Shown: positions 8,674 to 16,014 of the stretch, piece by piece | Position numbering within the stretch: position 1 is the first letter of the stretch | Layout: each line of letters begins with the position of its first letter | Origin: an uncultured Saprospiraceae bacterium | GTDB lineage: Bacteria > Bacteroidota > Bacteroidia > Chitinophagales > Saprospiraceae | Length of the DNA stretch: 64,000 nt | Assembly: GCA_937980645.1 (NCBI GenBank) | Contig: CALJPQ010000002.1 | Span: 124,001 to 188,000, forward strand | Direction of reading: 5' to 3' | Translations under genes and position numbers: made by a program | The notes under the pieces: generated by a model | What the model was told of the DNA's origin: nothing | The model's input: only the letters and a program-made list of their open reading frames with translations | Databases searched by the model: none

Positions 8674-9678
8674 ATGAATATCCTTTCTTTTCAGAAACCC
8701 GATAAAATCCTCTTGCAAAAATCCACTGAATTCGAGGGCACCTTCGAGTTCAAGCCCTTAGAGCCGGGTTTCGGACAAACCATTGGCAATTCGCTGCGGC
8801 GTGTCCTGTTGTCCTCGCTCGAAGGCTATGCCATCAGCGCCGTGCGCATCGGTGGCGTTGACCATGAATTCTCGACCATCAAAGGCGTGGTAGAAGATGT
8901 AGTAGATATCGTGCTGAACCTCAAGCAAGTGCGTATCACGCCCATTGCTCCTGATGAAAAATTTCAGTCCGAAAAAATCTACCTGACCATCAGCGGCCGC
9001 GAAGAATTCCGCGCCGGGCATATCGAGGAATTCAACAACGTCTTCCGTGTGCTCAACCCCGACCAGCTCATCTGCCGCATGGAGCCTTCCGTAACCTTAG
9101 AGATGGAACTTACCATCACCAAAGGCCGTGGATATCAACCGGCAGAAGATGTGTCGCCCAAAGATGCCATTATTGGTGTCATTCCGATTGACGCTATCTA
9201 CACGCCCATTAAGAACGTCGCCTATCGCGTCGAGAACACCCGCGTGGGCCAGCGTACAGACTACGAGAAACTGACCATCGAAATCAAAACGGACGGCGCC
9301 ATACACCCGGAAGTCGCCCTCCGCGAGGCTAGTCGTATCCTGATCCAGCACCTGATGATTATCACCGACGATAACATCACTTTCGATACTCCCGTGCAAG
9401 ACAAAGCCCCTGACGTGGACGAGCACGTGTTGCAAATGCGCCGCCTGCTCAAAACCTCGCTGGAAGACCTCGACCTCAGCGTACGCGCCTATAACTGCTT
9501 GAAGGCTGCCAAAATCAACACCTTAGCCGACTTGGTACGCTACGACACACAGGAACTGCTGAAATTCAGAAACTTCGGTAAAAAATCACTCGTCGAAATC
9601 GAAGAGCTCCTTCAGGAAAAAGGCCTGACGTTCGGTATGGACTTGACCAAGTATCGCTTAGACGAAGCCACGGAATAA
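8674..9678 (+). CDS. rpoA: DNA-directed RNA polymerase subunit alpha
   Basis: Alpha subunit; its N-terminal domain dimerises and nucleates polymerase assembly, and its C-terminal domain contacts DNA and activators. The 334-residue protein has the alpha-NTD motif GFGQTIGNSLRRVLLSSLEG near residues 32-51 and the alpha-CTD with LDLSVRAYNCLKAAKINTLA and FGKKSLVEIEELLQEKGL. It lies between rpsD and rplQ, the normal alpha-operon order. Confidence 0.98.
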   Translation: MNILSFQKPDKILLQKSTEFEGTFEFKPLEPGFGQTIGNSLRRVLLSSLEGYAISAVRIGGVDHEFSTIKGVVEDVVDIVLNLKQVRITPIAPDEKFQSEKIYLTISGREEFRAGHIEEFNNVFRVLNPDQLICRMEPSVTLEMELTITKGRGYQPAEDVSPKDAIIGVIPIDAIYTPIKNVAYRVENTRVGQRTDYEKLTIEIKTDGAIHPEVALREASRILIQHLMIITDDNITFDTPVQDKAPDVDEHVLQMRRLLKTSLEDLDLSVRAYNCLKAAKINTLADLVRYDTQELLKFRNFGKKSLVEIEELLQEKGLTFGMDLTKYRLDEATE

Positions 9679-9769
9679 TTTACCACATACATAAACAAGC
9701 GTAGTAACCGTAGAGCGGAAATCGTTCCTGCCCCGGTGCTACCACGCACAAAAGGTACCTCTCACCACT

Positions 9770-10306
9770 ATGCGTCACGGAGATAAAGTCAACAACCTCG
9801 GCCGCACTGCCGAACACCGCCGCGCTCTGCTGTCTAATCTGGCTAACGCCCTTATCGAACACAAGCGCATTGTAACTACGTTGGCTAAAGCCAAAGCCCT
9901 GCGCCGCTACATCGAGCCCCTCGTAACGCGAGCGAAAGAAGACACGACCCACAACCGCCGTGTCGTCTTCAGTCATCTGCAAAATAAAAATGCCGTAAAG
10001 GAACTTTTCGGCAACATCATCCCTGAAGTGGGCGAGCGCCCTGGCGGCTACGTGCGCGTCATCCGCTTAGGCTTCCGCCGCGGTGATGGCGCCGAAACGG
10101 CTCTCATCGAGTTTGTAGACTTCAACAAAGATTACAACATTAACGAGGGTAAGGAGAAGAAGAAGGCAAAGAAAACCCGCCGCGGTGGCCGTAAAGGCCG
10201 CTCGGCTGAAGCCGCTGCGCCCGCAGTTGAGGAACAGCCCGTTGAAGCCGCGTCCGCAGAGGCTGAGGTTGCTGCCGAACCTGCTGAACAAAAAGAAGAA
10301 GCATAG
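9770..10306 (+). CDS. rplQ: 50S ribosomal protein L17 with C-terminal extension
   Basis: L17 lies near the polypeptide exit tunnel. Residues 1-120 form the L17 core: [20 protein letters not shown], then [20 protein letters not shown] and [20 protein letters not shown]. Residues from about 125 to 178 are an extra low-complexity tail, first lysine and arginine rich, then alanine, glutamate and proline rich. E. coli L17 is 127 residues, so the tail is roughly 50 residues. It is the last gene of the ribosomal run and is followed by a terminator. Confidence 0.97.
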   Translation: MRHGDKVNNLGRTAEHRRALLSNLANALIEHKRIVTTLAKAKALRRYIEPLVTRAKEDTTHNRRVVFSHLQNKNAVKELFGNIIPEVGERPGGYVRVIRLGFRRGDGAETALIEFVDFNKDYNINEGKEKKKAKKTRRGGRKGRSAEAAAPAVEEQPVEAASAEAEVAAEPAEQKEEA

Positions 10307-10349
10307 CCCTTTAGGCTTTCGGAAGACCCTGAAAGCATGCACGAAACAC

Positions 10350-10387
10350 TCGAGCTATTTCCCTGCGGAGGTAGCTCGAAGTTTTTT
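10350..10387 (+). terminator. rho-independent terminator of the ribosomal operon
   Basis: The perfect 8-bp stem TCGAGCTA (10350-10357) and TAGCTCGA (10372-10379) can be extended inward by TCC/GGA across a small internal loop. Six T residues follow at 10382-10387. It lies 43 bases after the rplQ stop. Confidence 0.85.
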
Positions 10388-10430
10388 GGGCGTCCAAGCG
10401 GGGGTATTCCCATTGTCGTTGCATTGCGTA

Positions 10431-10462
10431 TTGTTTGACTGCCCGCCCCGGCGCTACCTTTG
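10431..10462 (+). promoter_or_regulatory. Bacteroidota-type promoter for tRNA-Ser
   Basis: A TTG at 10431-10433 is separated by 21 bases from TACCTTTG at 10455-10462, which matches the Bacteroidota -7 consensus TAnnTTTG. A TTTG at 10434-10437 is an alternative -33 box with a 17-base spacer. The tRNA begins 11 bases after the -7 box. Confidence 0.75.
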
Positions 10463-10473
10463 CCCAAAAATTA

Positions 10474-10560
10474 GGAGGAGTGGCAGAGTGGTTGATTGCA
10501 CTGGTCTTGAAAACCGGCGTACTCGAAAGGGTACCGGGGGTTCGAATCCCTCCTCCTCCG
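10474..10560 (+). tRNA. tRNA-Ser (anticodon TGA)
   Basis: This is an 87-base class II tRNA. The acceptor stem pairs GGAGGAG (10474-10480) with CTCCTCC (10553-10559), followed by discriminator G. The anticodon arm CTGGT-CTTGAAA-ACCGG carries TGA. A long variable arm (GCGTACTCGAAAGGGTAC) identifies serine, and the T arm is GGGGG-TTCGAAT-CCCTC. The CCA end is not encoded. It reads UCA and, by wobble, other UCN codons. Confidence 0.96.
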
Positions 10561-10612
10561 CTCTGAAATGGCTTTTAGCGTGCTTGCCCGCTGAAGGCCT
10601 TTTTTCTTGCTC

Positions 10613-11485
10613 ATGATGGATGCCCGAACTTCTGCCTATTCCCTTCGCTGCCAGGACCGCTTACTCGACCTGTCGCGCCCAGTAGTTATGGGTATATTAA
10701 ATGCTACACCGGACTCCTTCTACGCCGGCAGCCGGGTGCGTTCGGTAGATGCAGCGCTCCAGCAGGCCGAGCAAATGCTCAACGAGGGCGCTGCTATCCT
10801 GGATATTGGCGGTGCTTCTACACGACCCGGTGCCGAGGAAGTGCCGGCAGAAGAGGAGAGGCAACGTGTACTACCGGTCATCGAAGCCATACAGCGGTAT
10901 TTCCCAGAAGCCATTATTTCGGTGGACACCTGGCGTGCTGCGGTAGCGCGCGAGGCTCTCCAGGCAGGCGCGTCCATCGTGAATGACGTTTCCGCCGGCC
11001 GCTGGGACGAAGCCCTGCTGCCAGTAGTGGCACAGTACCGCTGCTCGTACATCCTGATGCACGCGCAAGGGAAGCCTCAAACCATGCAGGTGGCCCCTCT
11101 TTATTCGGAAGTGGTGCAGGAGGTGCTGGACTTTTTCATTCAAAAGATAGAGCACCTGCGGACGTTGGGCATTTACGATATCGCCATAGACCCAGGCTTT
11201 GGTTTTGGCAAAACGCTAGAGCACAACTACGCGCTGTTGCGGCATTTGGCCACGCTTGAGGCTGTGCTCCAACTGCCCATACTGGTTGGCGTGTCGCGCA
11301 AGTCCATGGTCTGCCGTCTGCTGGGCGTCAAACCCGAAGCTGCCCTGAACGGCACAACGGCGCTGCACGTGCTGGCCCTGTTGCAAGGCGCCCGCATCTT
11401 GCGCGTTCATGATGTGCGCGAGGCCATAGAAGCCATCCGGATCGTGGAGGCTTACCAGGCCACAGGCCGTATAGCAGCGCCGTAA
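10613..11485 (+). CDS. folP: dihydropteroate synthase
   Basis: Condenses 6-hydroxymethyl-dihydropterin diphosphate with p-aminobenzoate in folate synthesis; it is the sulfonamide target. The product from the ATG at 10613 is 290 residues, a TIM barrel with family motifs in order: MGILNATPDSF, AILDIGGASTRPGAEEV, ISVDTWRAAVAREAL, IVNDVSAG, MHAQGKPQTMQ, IDPGFGFGKTLEHN and GVSRKSM. An in-frame TTG at 10607 and a second ATG at 10616 are alternative starts. It follows tRNA-Ser by about 50 bases and has no clear promoter of its own. Confidence 0.96.
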   Translation: MMDARTSAYSLRCQDRLLDLSRPVVMGILNATPDSFYAGSRVRSVDAALQQAEQMLNEGAAILDIGGASTRPGAEEVPAEEERQRVLPVIEAIQRYFPEAIISVDTWRAAVAREALQAGASIVNDVSAGRWDEALLPVVAQYRCSYILMHAQGKPQTMQVAPLYSEVVQEVLDFFIQKIEHLRTLGIYDIAIDPGFGFGKTLEHNYALLRHLATLEAVLQLPILVGVSRKSMVCRLLGVKPEAALNGTTALHVLALLQGARILRVHDVREAIEAIRIVEAYQATGRIAAP

Positions 11486-11510
11486 TCGCCGGACATCTTT
11501 TCGAGAGCGC

Positions 11511-11540
11511 TTGTGTGAATATCGCCCCTGACTACCTTTG
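11511..11540 (+). promoter_or_regulatory. Bacteroidota-type promoter for the POT transporter gene
   Basis: TTG at 11511-11513, a 19-base spacer, and TACCTTTG at 11533-11540. The gene starts 62 bases downstream. Confidence 0.75.
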
Positions 11541-11602
11541 TCGCTGACAGCCCGACGAAGGTGTGGGCCCTTTGAACGTCAACCAACACACAACCGCTCT
11601 GT

Positions 11603-13243
11603 ATGCGTCGCCACCCCGCCGCTTTGCCGTACCTGTTTTTTACCGAAATGTGGGAACGCTTCGGCTACTACCTCATGATCGGCATCTTCTTCCTCTACAT
11701 GACCGACACCCAGACGGGCGGGCTGGGCTTTGAACGCGAAGTGGCTTCCGATATTTATGGCACCTTCATTGCGCTGGTCTATGTAACTCCCTTTATCGGC
11801 GGCCTGTTGGCCGACAGGGTGCTGGGCTATCGGCGCAGCATCGTGCTGGGAGGTACGCTCATGGGCATCGGTTATCTGCTATTGGCCATTCCCAACAGCA
11901 TGACGGCCTTCTACACCTCGCTGTTGGTCATGATCCTGGGTAACGGCTTTTTCAAGCCCAATATCTCGACGCTGCTGGGTAACCTGTACAACGAACCGCA
12001 GTACCGCGCGCTCAAGGACGACGGCTACAACATCTTTTACATGGGCATCAACATCGGCGCTTTGGTGTGCAACTTCGTGGCCGCCTACCTGCGCAACACC
12101 TATGGCTGGGGCTACGCCTTTGCGGCAGCAGGTGTAGGTATGTTTATCGGCGTCTTTATCTTCCTGGCCGGTACGCGCACGATGAGCCATGCCGACATGA
12201 AGCGCGAAGCCAATCCGGCAGAGGCCAGTGTGCTGACGCTGCTCTCTTCCGTGTTGCTGCCGGCATTGCTGACGGGCTTTCTGGCCTGGCACATCCCGGG
12301 CAATGTGCTCGGCTCTGACTCGACCGATGCCTTCATCTTCGGCTCGCTGCCGGTGGTGGCGTTCTTTCTGTGGATTTTGCGCAAAGCGGCCCCAGAGGAA
12401 AAGCCGCGCATTCAGGCGCTGCTGTCCATCTATGCGGTGGTCATCGTCTTTTGGGCCGTTTTCAAACAAAACGGCACAGCCCTGACGACTTGGGCCGAAT
12501 ACTACACCGACCGCTCCATGCCAGCCTGGATGGAACGACCGGCGCGTTGGCTGGGTATGGTGCAAGAGGTGAAGCACGAAGTTGGCGTGTTTCCGGTGTA
12601 CGACGAGCAGTTCCGCACCCGCAAAGACCCTGAGACGAGGCAGGTGGTAAAGGCCGAAGGCATCCACCCTTATTTCCTCAACGTACCGGAGCACGAGCGC
12701 CCACCCCTGGGCGAGTCGGTATCGTTGGTGTCCACCGAGATTTTCCAGTCCGTCAATCCCTTCTTCGTTATCATTCTAACGCCGGTAGTGGTCTGGTTTT
12801 TTGGCTGGCTGCGGCGGCGGCGGCGCGAACCCACCACCCCGGCCAAAATCGGCTGGGGGCTGGTCATTTCGGCGCTCTCGACACTCGTTACAGTGGCGGC
12901 GGTATATGCCTGCCACAACGGCGCTGTGAAGGCCTCATCGTGGTGGCTCATTGGTACCTACGCAGTCATCACCGTAGGCGAGCTCTGCCTCAGCCCCATG
13001 GGCCTTTCGATGGTGTCGAAGATGGCCCCAGCGCGCATTGCCGGCCTGATGATGGGCGGCTGGCAACTGGCAACTTCTATGGGCAACAAACTGAGCGGTG
13101 TGCTGGCCACACTGTGGGACCGCTACGACCACAAAGCCGACTTTTTTTGGGTTAACTTTGCTTTGCTATCTTTGGCTGCCGTAGCCTTGTTTGCTATGTT
13201 GCGCTGGCTCAATCGCCTGTTCCGTGAACAAGGGCTTTCTTAA
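11603..13243 (+). CDS. proton-dependent oligopeptide transporter (POT/PTR2 family)
   Basis: An inner-membrane symporter of the major facilitator superfamily that imports di- and tripeptides with protons. The 546-residue protein shows the proton-coupling ExxERFxYY motif in TM1 (EMWERFGYY near residue 15), the loop DRVLGYRRSIVLGG, and FFKPNISTLLGNLY in TM4. It has 12-14 hydrophobic segments, with an inserted soluble loop near residues 300-380. It has its own promoter. The end of the gene contains two further TAnnTTTG matches (13153-13160 and 13167-13174) that could drive the small gene downstream. The exact substrate is unknown. Confidence 0.93.
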   Translation: MRRHPAALPYLFFTEMWERFGYYLMIGIFFLYMTDTQTGGLGFEREVASDIYGTFIALVYVTPFIGGLLADRVLGYRRSIVLGGTLMGIGYLLLAIPNSMTAFYTSLLVMILGNGFFKPNISTLLGNLYNEPQYRALKDDGYNIFYMGINIGALVCNFVAAYLRNTYGWGYAFAAAGVGMFIGVFIFLAGTRTMSHADMKREANPAEASVLTLLSSVLLPALLTGFLAWHIPGNVLGSDSTDAFIFGSLPVVAFFLWILRKAAPEEKPRIQALLSIYAVVIVFWAVFKQNGTALTTWAEYYTDRSMPAWMERPARWLGMVQEVKHEVGVFPVYDEQFRTRKDPETRQVVKAEGIHPYFLNVPEHERPPLGESVSLVSTEIFQSVNPFFVIILTPVVVWFFGWLRRRRREPTTPAKIGWGLVISALSTLVTVAAVYACHNGAVKASSWWLIGTYAVITVGELCLSPMGLSMVSKMAPARIAGLMMGGWQLATSMGNKLSGVLATLWDRYDHKADFFWVNFALLSLAAVALFAMLRWLNRLFREQGLS

Positions 13244-13316
13244 CAACCCGCTGGTGGGTCGCATAGGAGGAAAAGAACCGTTTCAATCATCGTTTTACCA
13301 TAAAAATTGCACCGTT

Positions 13317-13448
13317 ATGGCAACGAAACAGCGTATTTCTAAGCAGCGCCAGAATACCAAAGAGCAGGACGAAATGCGCAAATTTTTACTGATTGTAGTC
13401 GGCGCTACCCTTGCGCTGATGGTGTTGATGTACTTCATCTTCCGTTGA
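13317..13448 (+). CDS. 43-residue single-pass membrane protein
   Basis: A very small protein with a strongly charged N-terminal half (MATKQRISKQRQNTKEQDEM) and one hydrophobic segment (residues 23-42, RKFLLIVVGATLALMVLMYF). The positive N-side suggests an N-in topology. I do not recognise a named family. The ATG at 13317 is preferred over an upstream in-frame codon inside the transporter gene. Its TGA overlaps the TTG start of the next gene (TTGA at 13445-13448), which suggests translational coupling and a shared role with the toroid protein. Confidence 0.7.
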   Translation: MATKQRISKQRQNTKEQDEMRKFLLIVVGATLALMVLMYFIFR

Positions 13449-14527
13449 CGCCAATACAAAGGCTTCATCAGGAGCGCGCTACGGCAGCACTGGATTGGGT
13501 TTTTCGGAGCAGCGAGGCGTGCGGCGGCCACGGCTCATCCCACAGCTATTCGCTCCTGTGGGGTTGGGCAAAGCCTTATCCGGAGACCACGGGTTACCTG
13601 ATACCCACGCTGCTCACTTGGGGCAATACTTTAAACAGCGAGCGCTGCTATCACCTGGCACGGCAATATGGGCACTGGTTAGTGGCGCTTCAGCAGCCCG
13701 AAGGCGGCTGGGCGGGTGGCGTAGTAGGCGGTCGGCACCCGAGCGTTTTCAATACGGCCATGATTGCCGATGGACTATCGGCACTGGCTGAGCAAATGCC
13801 CGACGAAGAGCATGCTGCTGCTGAGAGTGCGCGTCGAGGGCTGGCCTGGCTGCTTTCCGCCATGGACGCTGACGGCATATGGCGAAAGGGCCTGTATGTG
13901 CCGGGGTTTGTGCCGGCTTACCACGCCTATGCGGTGGCCGCTGCGTTGCGCGTTGCCCACAGAATGGGCCTGGCGAAGGCACACGAACCGTTTCATTGCG
14001 CATTGGGCTATTATGCCAATTGCCTCAGAAGCGATGAGATGCCTATTAACGCGGGCTTGAAGCCTGGTCCCTGGGCCTTTACACACACATTAGCCTACAC
14101 TCTGCAAGGGCTTTGGGAACTGGCCCTGTATTTTCAGGAAAAAGACATCCAGCAGCGGCTCCTCCTCGCCTGCCAGGGATGGCTGGCTGCTTTGGAAAAG
14201 TACGGCCGCATTGCCGGGCGCTATTGCAAAAGGTGGAAAGGCGACTATTCGTTCACCAGCCCAGTAGGTAATGCGCAACTGAGCATTCTGTTCCGAGCGA
14301 TAAGTAAACACACGGGCGACATCGCGTTCGTCCGGTGGGCTGACTATGCCTTAGAGGCAGCCCTGCAACATCAGGATATGAGCAGCCGTCCTGACATGCG
14401 CGGTGCGATACCGGGCTCTGTGCCCCGCTGTGGGCCTTATCTGCGCTGGCGCTATCCGAACTGGGGCGCCAAGTTCCTGCTCGATGCCCTCCACGCCGCA
14501 TGCAGCATACCCGACAGGGTAGGGTAG
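13445..14527 (+). CDS. alpha/alpha-toroid protein, VpsJ-like / squalene-cyclase-like fold
   Basis: A 360-residue predicted soluble protein with no signal peptide. It shows repeated helical pairs with motifs of the six-hairpin glycosidase or terpene-cyclase toroids: ALDWVFRSSEACGGHGSSHS near residue 15, YPETTGYLIPTLLTWGN near residue 45, LVALQQPEGGWAGG near residue 79, and NTAMIADGLSALAE near residue 103. PETTGY and QPEGGW resemble the polysaccharide biosynthesis protein VpsJ. The start is TTG at 13445, overlapping the previous stop; no in-frame ATG occurs until residue 105, so the TTG is favoured. The substrate is unknown; a carbohydrate-related role is an inference. Confidence 0.6.
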   Translation: MTPIQRLHQERATAALDWVFRSSEACGGHGSSHSYSLLWGWAKPYPETTGYLIPTLLTWGNTLNSERCYHLARQYGHWLVALQQPEGGWAGGVVGGRHPSVFNTAMIADGLSALAEQMPDEEHAAAESARRGLAWLLSAMDADGIWRKGLYVPGFVPAYHAYAVAAALRVAHRMGLAKAHEPFHCALGYYANCLRSDEMPINAGLKPGPWAFTHTLAYTLQGLWELALYFQEKDIQQRLLLACQGWLAALEKYGRIAGRYCKRWKGDYSFTSPVGNAQLSILFRAISKHTGDIAFVRWADYALEAALQHQDMSSRPDMRGAIPGSVPRCGPYLRWRYPNWGAKFLLDALHAACSIPDRVG

Positions 14528-14573
14528 AGGCGGAGAAGTAGTACCCACAACAGCGCTGCTTTTTTTATTCCTC

Positions 14574-15164
14574 TCAGTGCATTCGGTCGCCGCGGGTGGG
14601 CAGGTTTTCCATCACTTTGGCTTCGTATTGAAGGTATTCCTGCCAGCGTTGCCAGGTTTTTTCCCAGCCGAAGTAGCGCTCGGCCAGATCGAGAAAAAGC
14701 CGATAGTGGCCTGCTTCGGCCACCATAAACTTGTGGTACCACTCGCGCAGGGCCTCATCGGCGCAGTGGAGCGACAACAGGCGGAAACGCTCGCAACTGC
14801 GGGCTTCGATGAGCGCACAGGTCAGCAGGCGCTCCAGCAGGGCCTCGTTGCGACTGACGCCTTTTTTCTGGAACTGGAGCAGAGCGTTCACGTACTCATC
14901 TTTGCGCTGGCGACCCAGTGGCAAGTTGCGCTTTTTCAATTCGGCCAGCACCATGCGGAAATGCCCCCATTCTTCGGTAACGATGGGCGCCAGGGCCTCG
15001 ACCATCTCCGTGCGCTCGGGGAAAGCCTGGATGAGTGAGATGCACGACGTGGCGGCTTTTTGCTCGCAATAGGCGTGGTCGGTCAGGATTTCGCCCAGAT
15101 CCATTTCCGCCAGGTTGACCCAGCGCGGATCGGTGGGAAGTTTCAAGCCTAAGGTGGTGTTCAT
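14574..15164 (-). CDS. miaE: tRNA-(ms2io6A37)-hydroxylase MiaE-like
   Basis: Ferritin-like di-iron monooxygenase that hydroxylates the isopentenyl group of ms2i6A37 in tRNA. The 196-residue product starts MNTTLGLKLPTDPRWVNLAE. Metal-ligand motifs of the four-helix bundle are visible: Glu in DHAYCEQKAA, EEWGHF, EARSCERFRLL and EAGHYRLF. The ATG at 15164 is chosen over upstream in-frame codons because the sequence before it overlaps the divergent gene and does not resemble the family. It is convergent with the toroid gene and divergent from the ACP phosphodiesterase gene. Confidence 0.88.
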   Translation of the reverse strand: MNTTLGLKLPTDPRWVNLAEMDLGEILTDHAYCEQKAATSCISLIQAFPERTEMVEALAPIVTEEWGHFRMVLAELKKRNLPLGRQRKDEYVNALLQFQKKGVSRNEALLERLLTCALIEARSCERFRLLSLHCADEALREWYHKFMVAEAGHYRLFLDLAERYFGWEKTWQRWQEYLQYEAKVMENLPTRGDRMH

Positions 15165-15342
15165 GTGTATGGGTGTATTTGTCTGAAAATGAGCCAGCGG
15201 AGTTCGCGACAGCAGAAAGTATGAAAGAAAGCCCGCGCAAACTACGCTAAAATGGATGGCGGCAAAGTTCGGGCGAAAAGGCATCTTTGCGTAGCCCGGC
15301 TGTTCGGCAAACGCACTACCCAACGACACCTTTTGCTCGCAC

Positions 15343-15939
15343 ATGAACCACGTCGCCCATTGTCTGCTGTCGTACCCGGATGAGGAATTGCTTATCGGCA
15401 ATTTCATCGGCGACTTCGTCAAAGGCAGCGCCTGGAAGGCATACCCCGAACGTATTCAAAAGGGCATCCTGCTGCATCGCTTCATTGATGCTTACACGGA
15501 GGAGCATCCTGCTTTGCGCGCCAGTGTGCAGCGCATACGGCCCTTCGCCGGACGCTTTGCCGCACCAGTGGCAGATATCCTCTACGATCATTTGCTGAGT
15601 ATCCTCTGGCAAACAGAAAACATAATGCCCGACTTCGAGCATTTTGCCCGCTGGACGTATGCCAGCCTCGATGCCCAAAAGGCTTTCATGCCCGAGCATC
15701 TTCAACAGCGCTGGCCCGACATGCTGGCAGGGCGGTTTCTGCACCTGTACCGAAGCCGAACCGGCATTGCCTGGACGCTGGAGCGATTTGCCCGGCGCCT
15801 TCCGTTGACCTTCGACTGGCAGGGGTTGCTAAGCGATTGGTCGGAAAACGAAGCCTGTTTTGTCGCCGATTTCAGGGCATTTTTCCCTGATTTGCAGCAG
15901 AGCGTAGCAAAATGGCGCCGGGAAAATATTGCTTCATAG
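15343..15939 (+). CDS. acpH: acyl carrier protein phosphodiesterase (AcpH/DUF479 family)
   Basis: Members of this family remove the 4'-phosphopantetheine arm from acyl carrier protein. The 198-residue protein begins MNHVAHCLLSYPDEELLIGN and carries the family landmarks GNFIGDFVKG near residue 20, ILLHRFIDAYTEEHP near residue 43, and VADILYDHLLSILW near residue 77, an HD-like all-helical fold with conserved Asp and His. It is divergent from miaE. A weak -7-like box, CATCTTTG, lies upstream near 15283. Assignment is by motif; activity is not shown. Confidence 0.85.
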   Translation: MNHVAHCLLSYPDEELLIGNFIGDFVKGSAWKAYPERIQKGILLHRFIDAYTEEHPALRASVQRIRPFAGRFAAPVADILYDHLLSILWQTENIMPDFEHFARWTYASLDAQKAFMPEHLQQRWPDMLAGRFLHLYRSRTGIAWTLERFARRLPLTFDWQGLLSDWSENEACFVADFRAFFPDLQQSVAKWRRENIAS

Positions 15940-16014
15940 AAATTGGTGCCGCTGATGTGTCAAAATGGCAAATACTAAACATTAAAATACAAAGCCTTAC
16001 CAACAATCAAGCAT

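Noticed and set aside
11879..12694. Minus-strand frame of 271 codons within the POT transporter gene
   Set aside because: Antisense to a conserved membrane protein; no family motif, no promoter box.
14528..14573. Terminator between the toroid gene and miaE
   Set aside because: A T run is present (near 14560) but the only hairpin is the short self-complementary CAGCGCTG, which cannot form a normal stem-loop.
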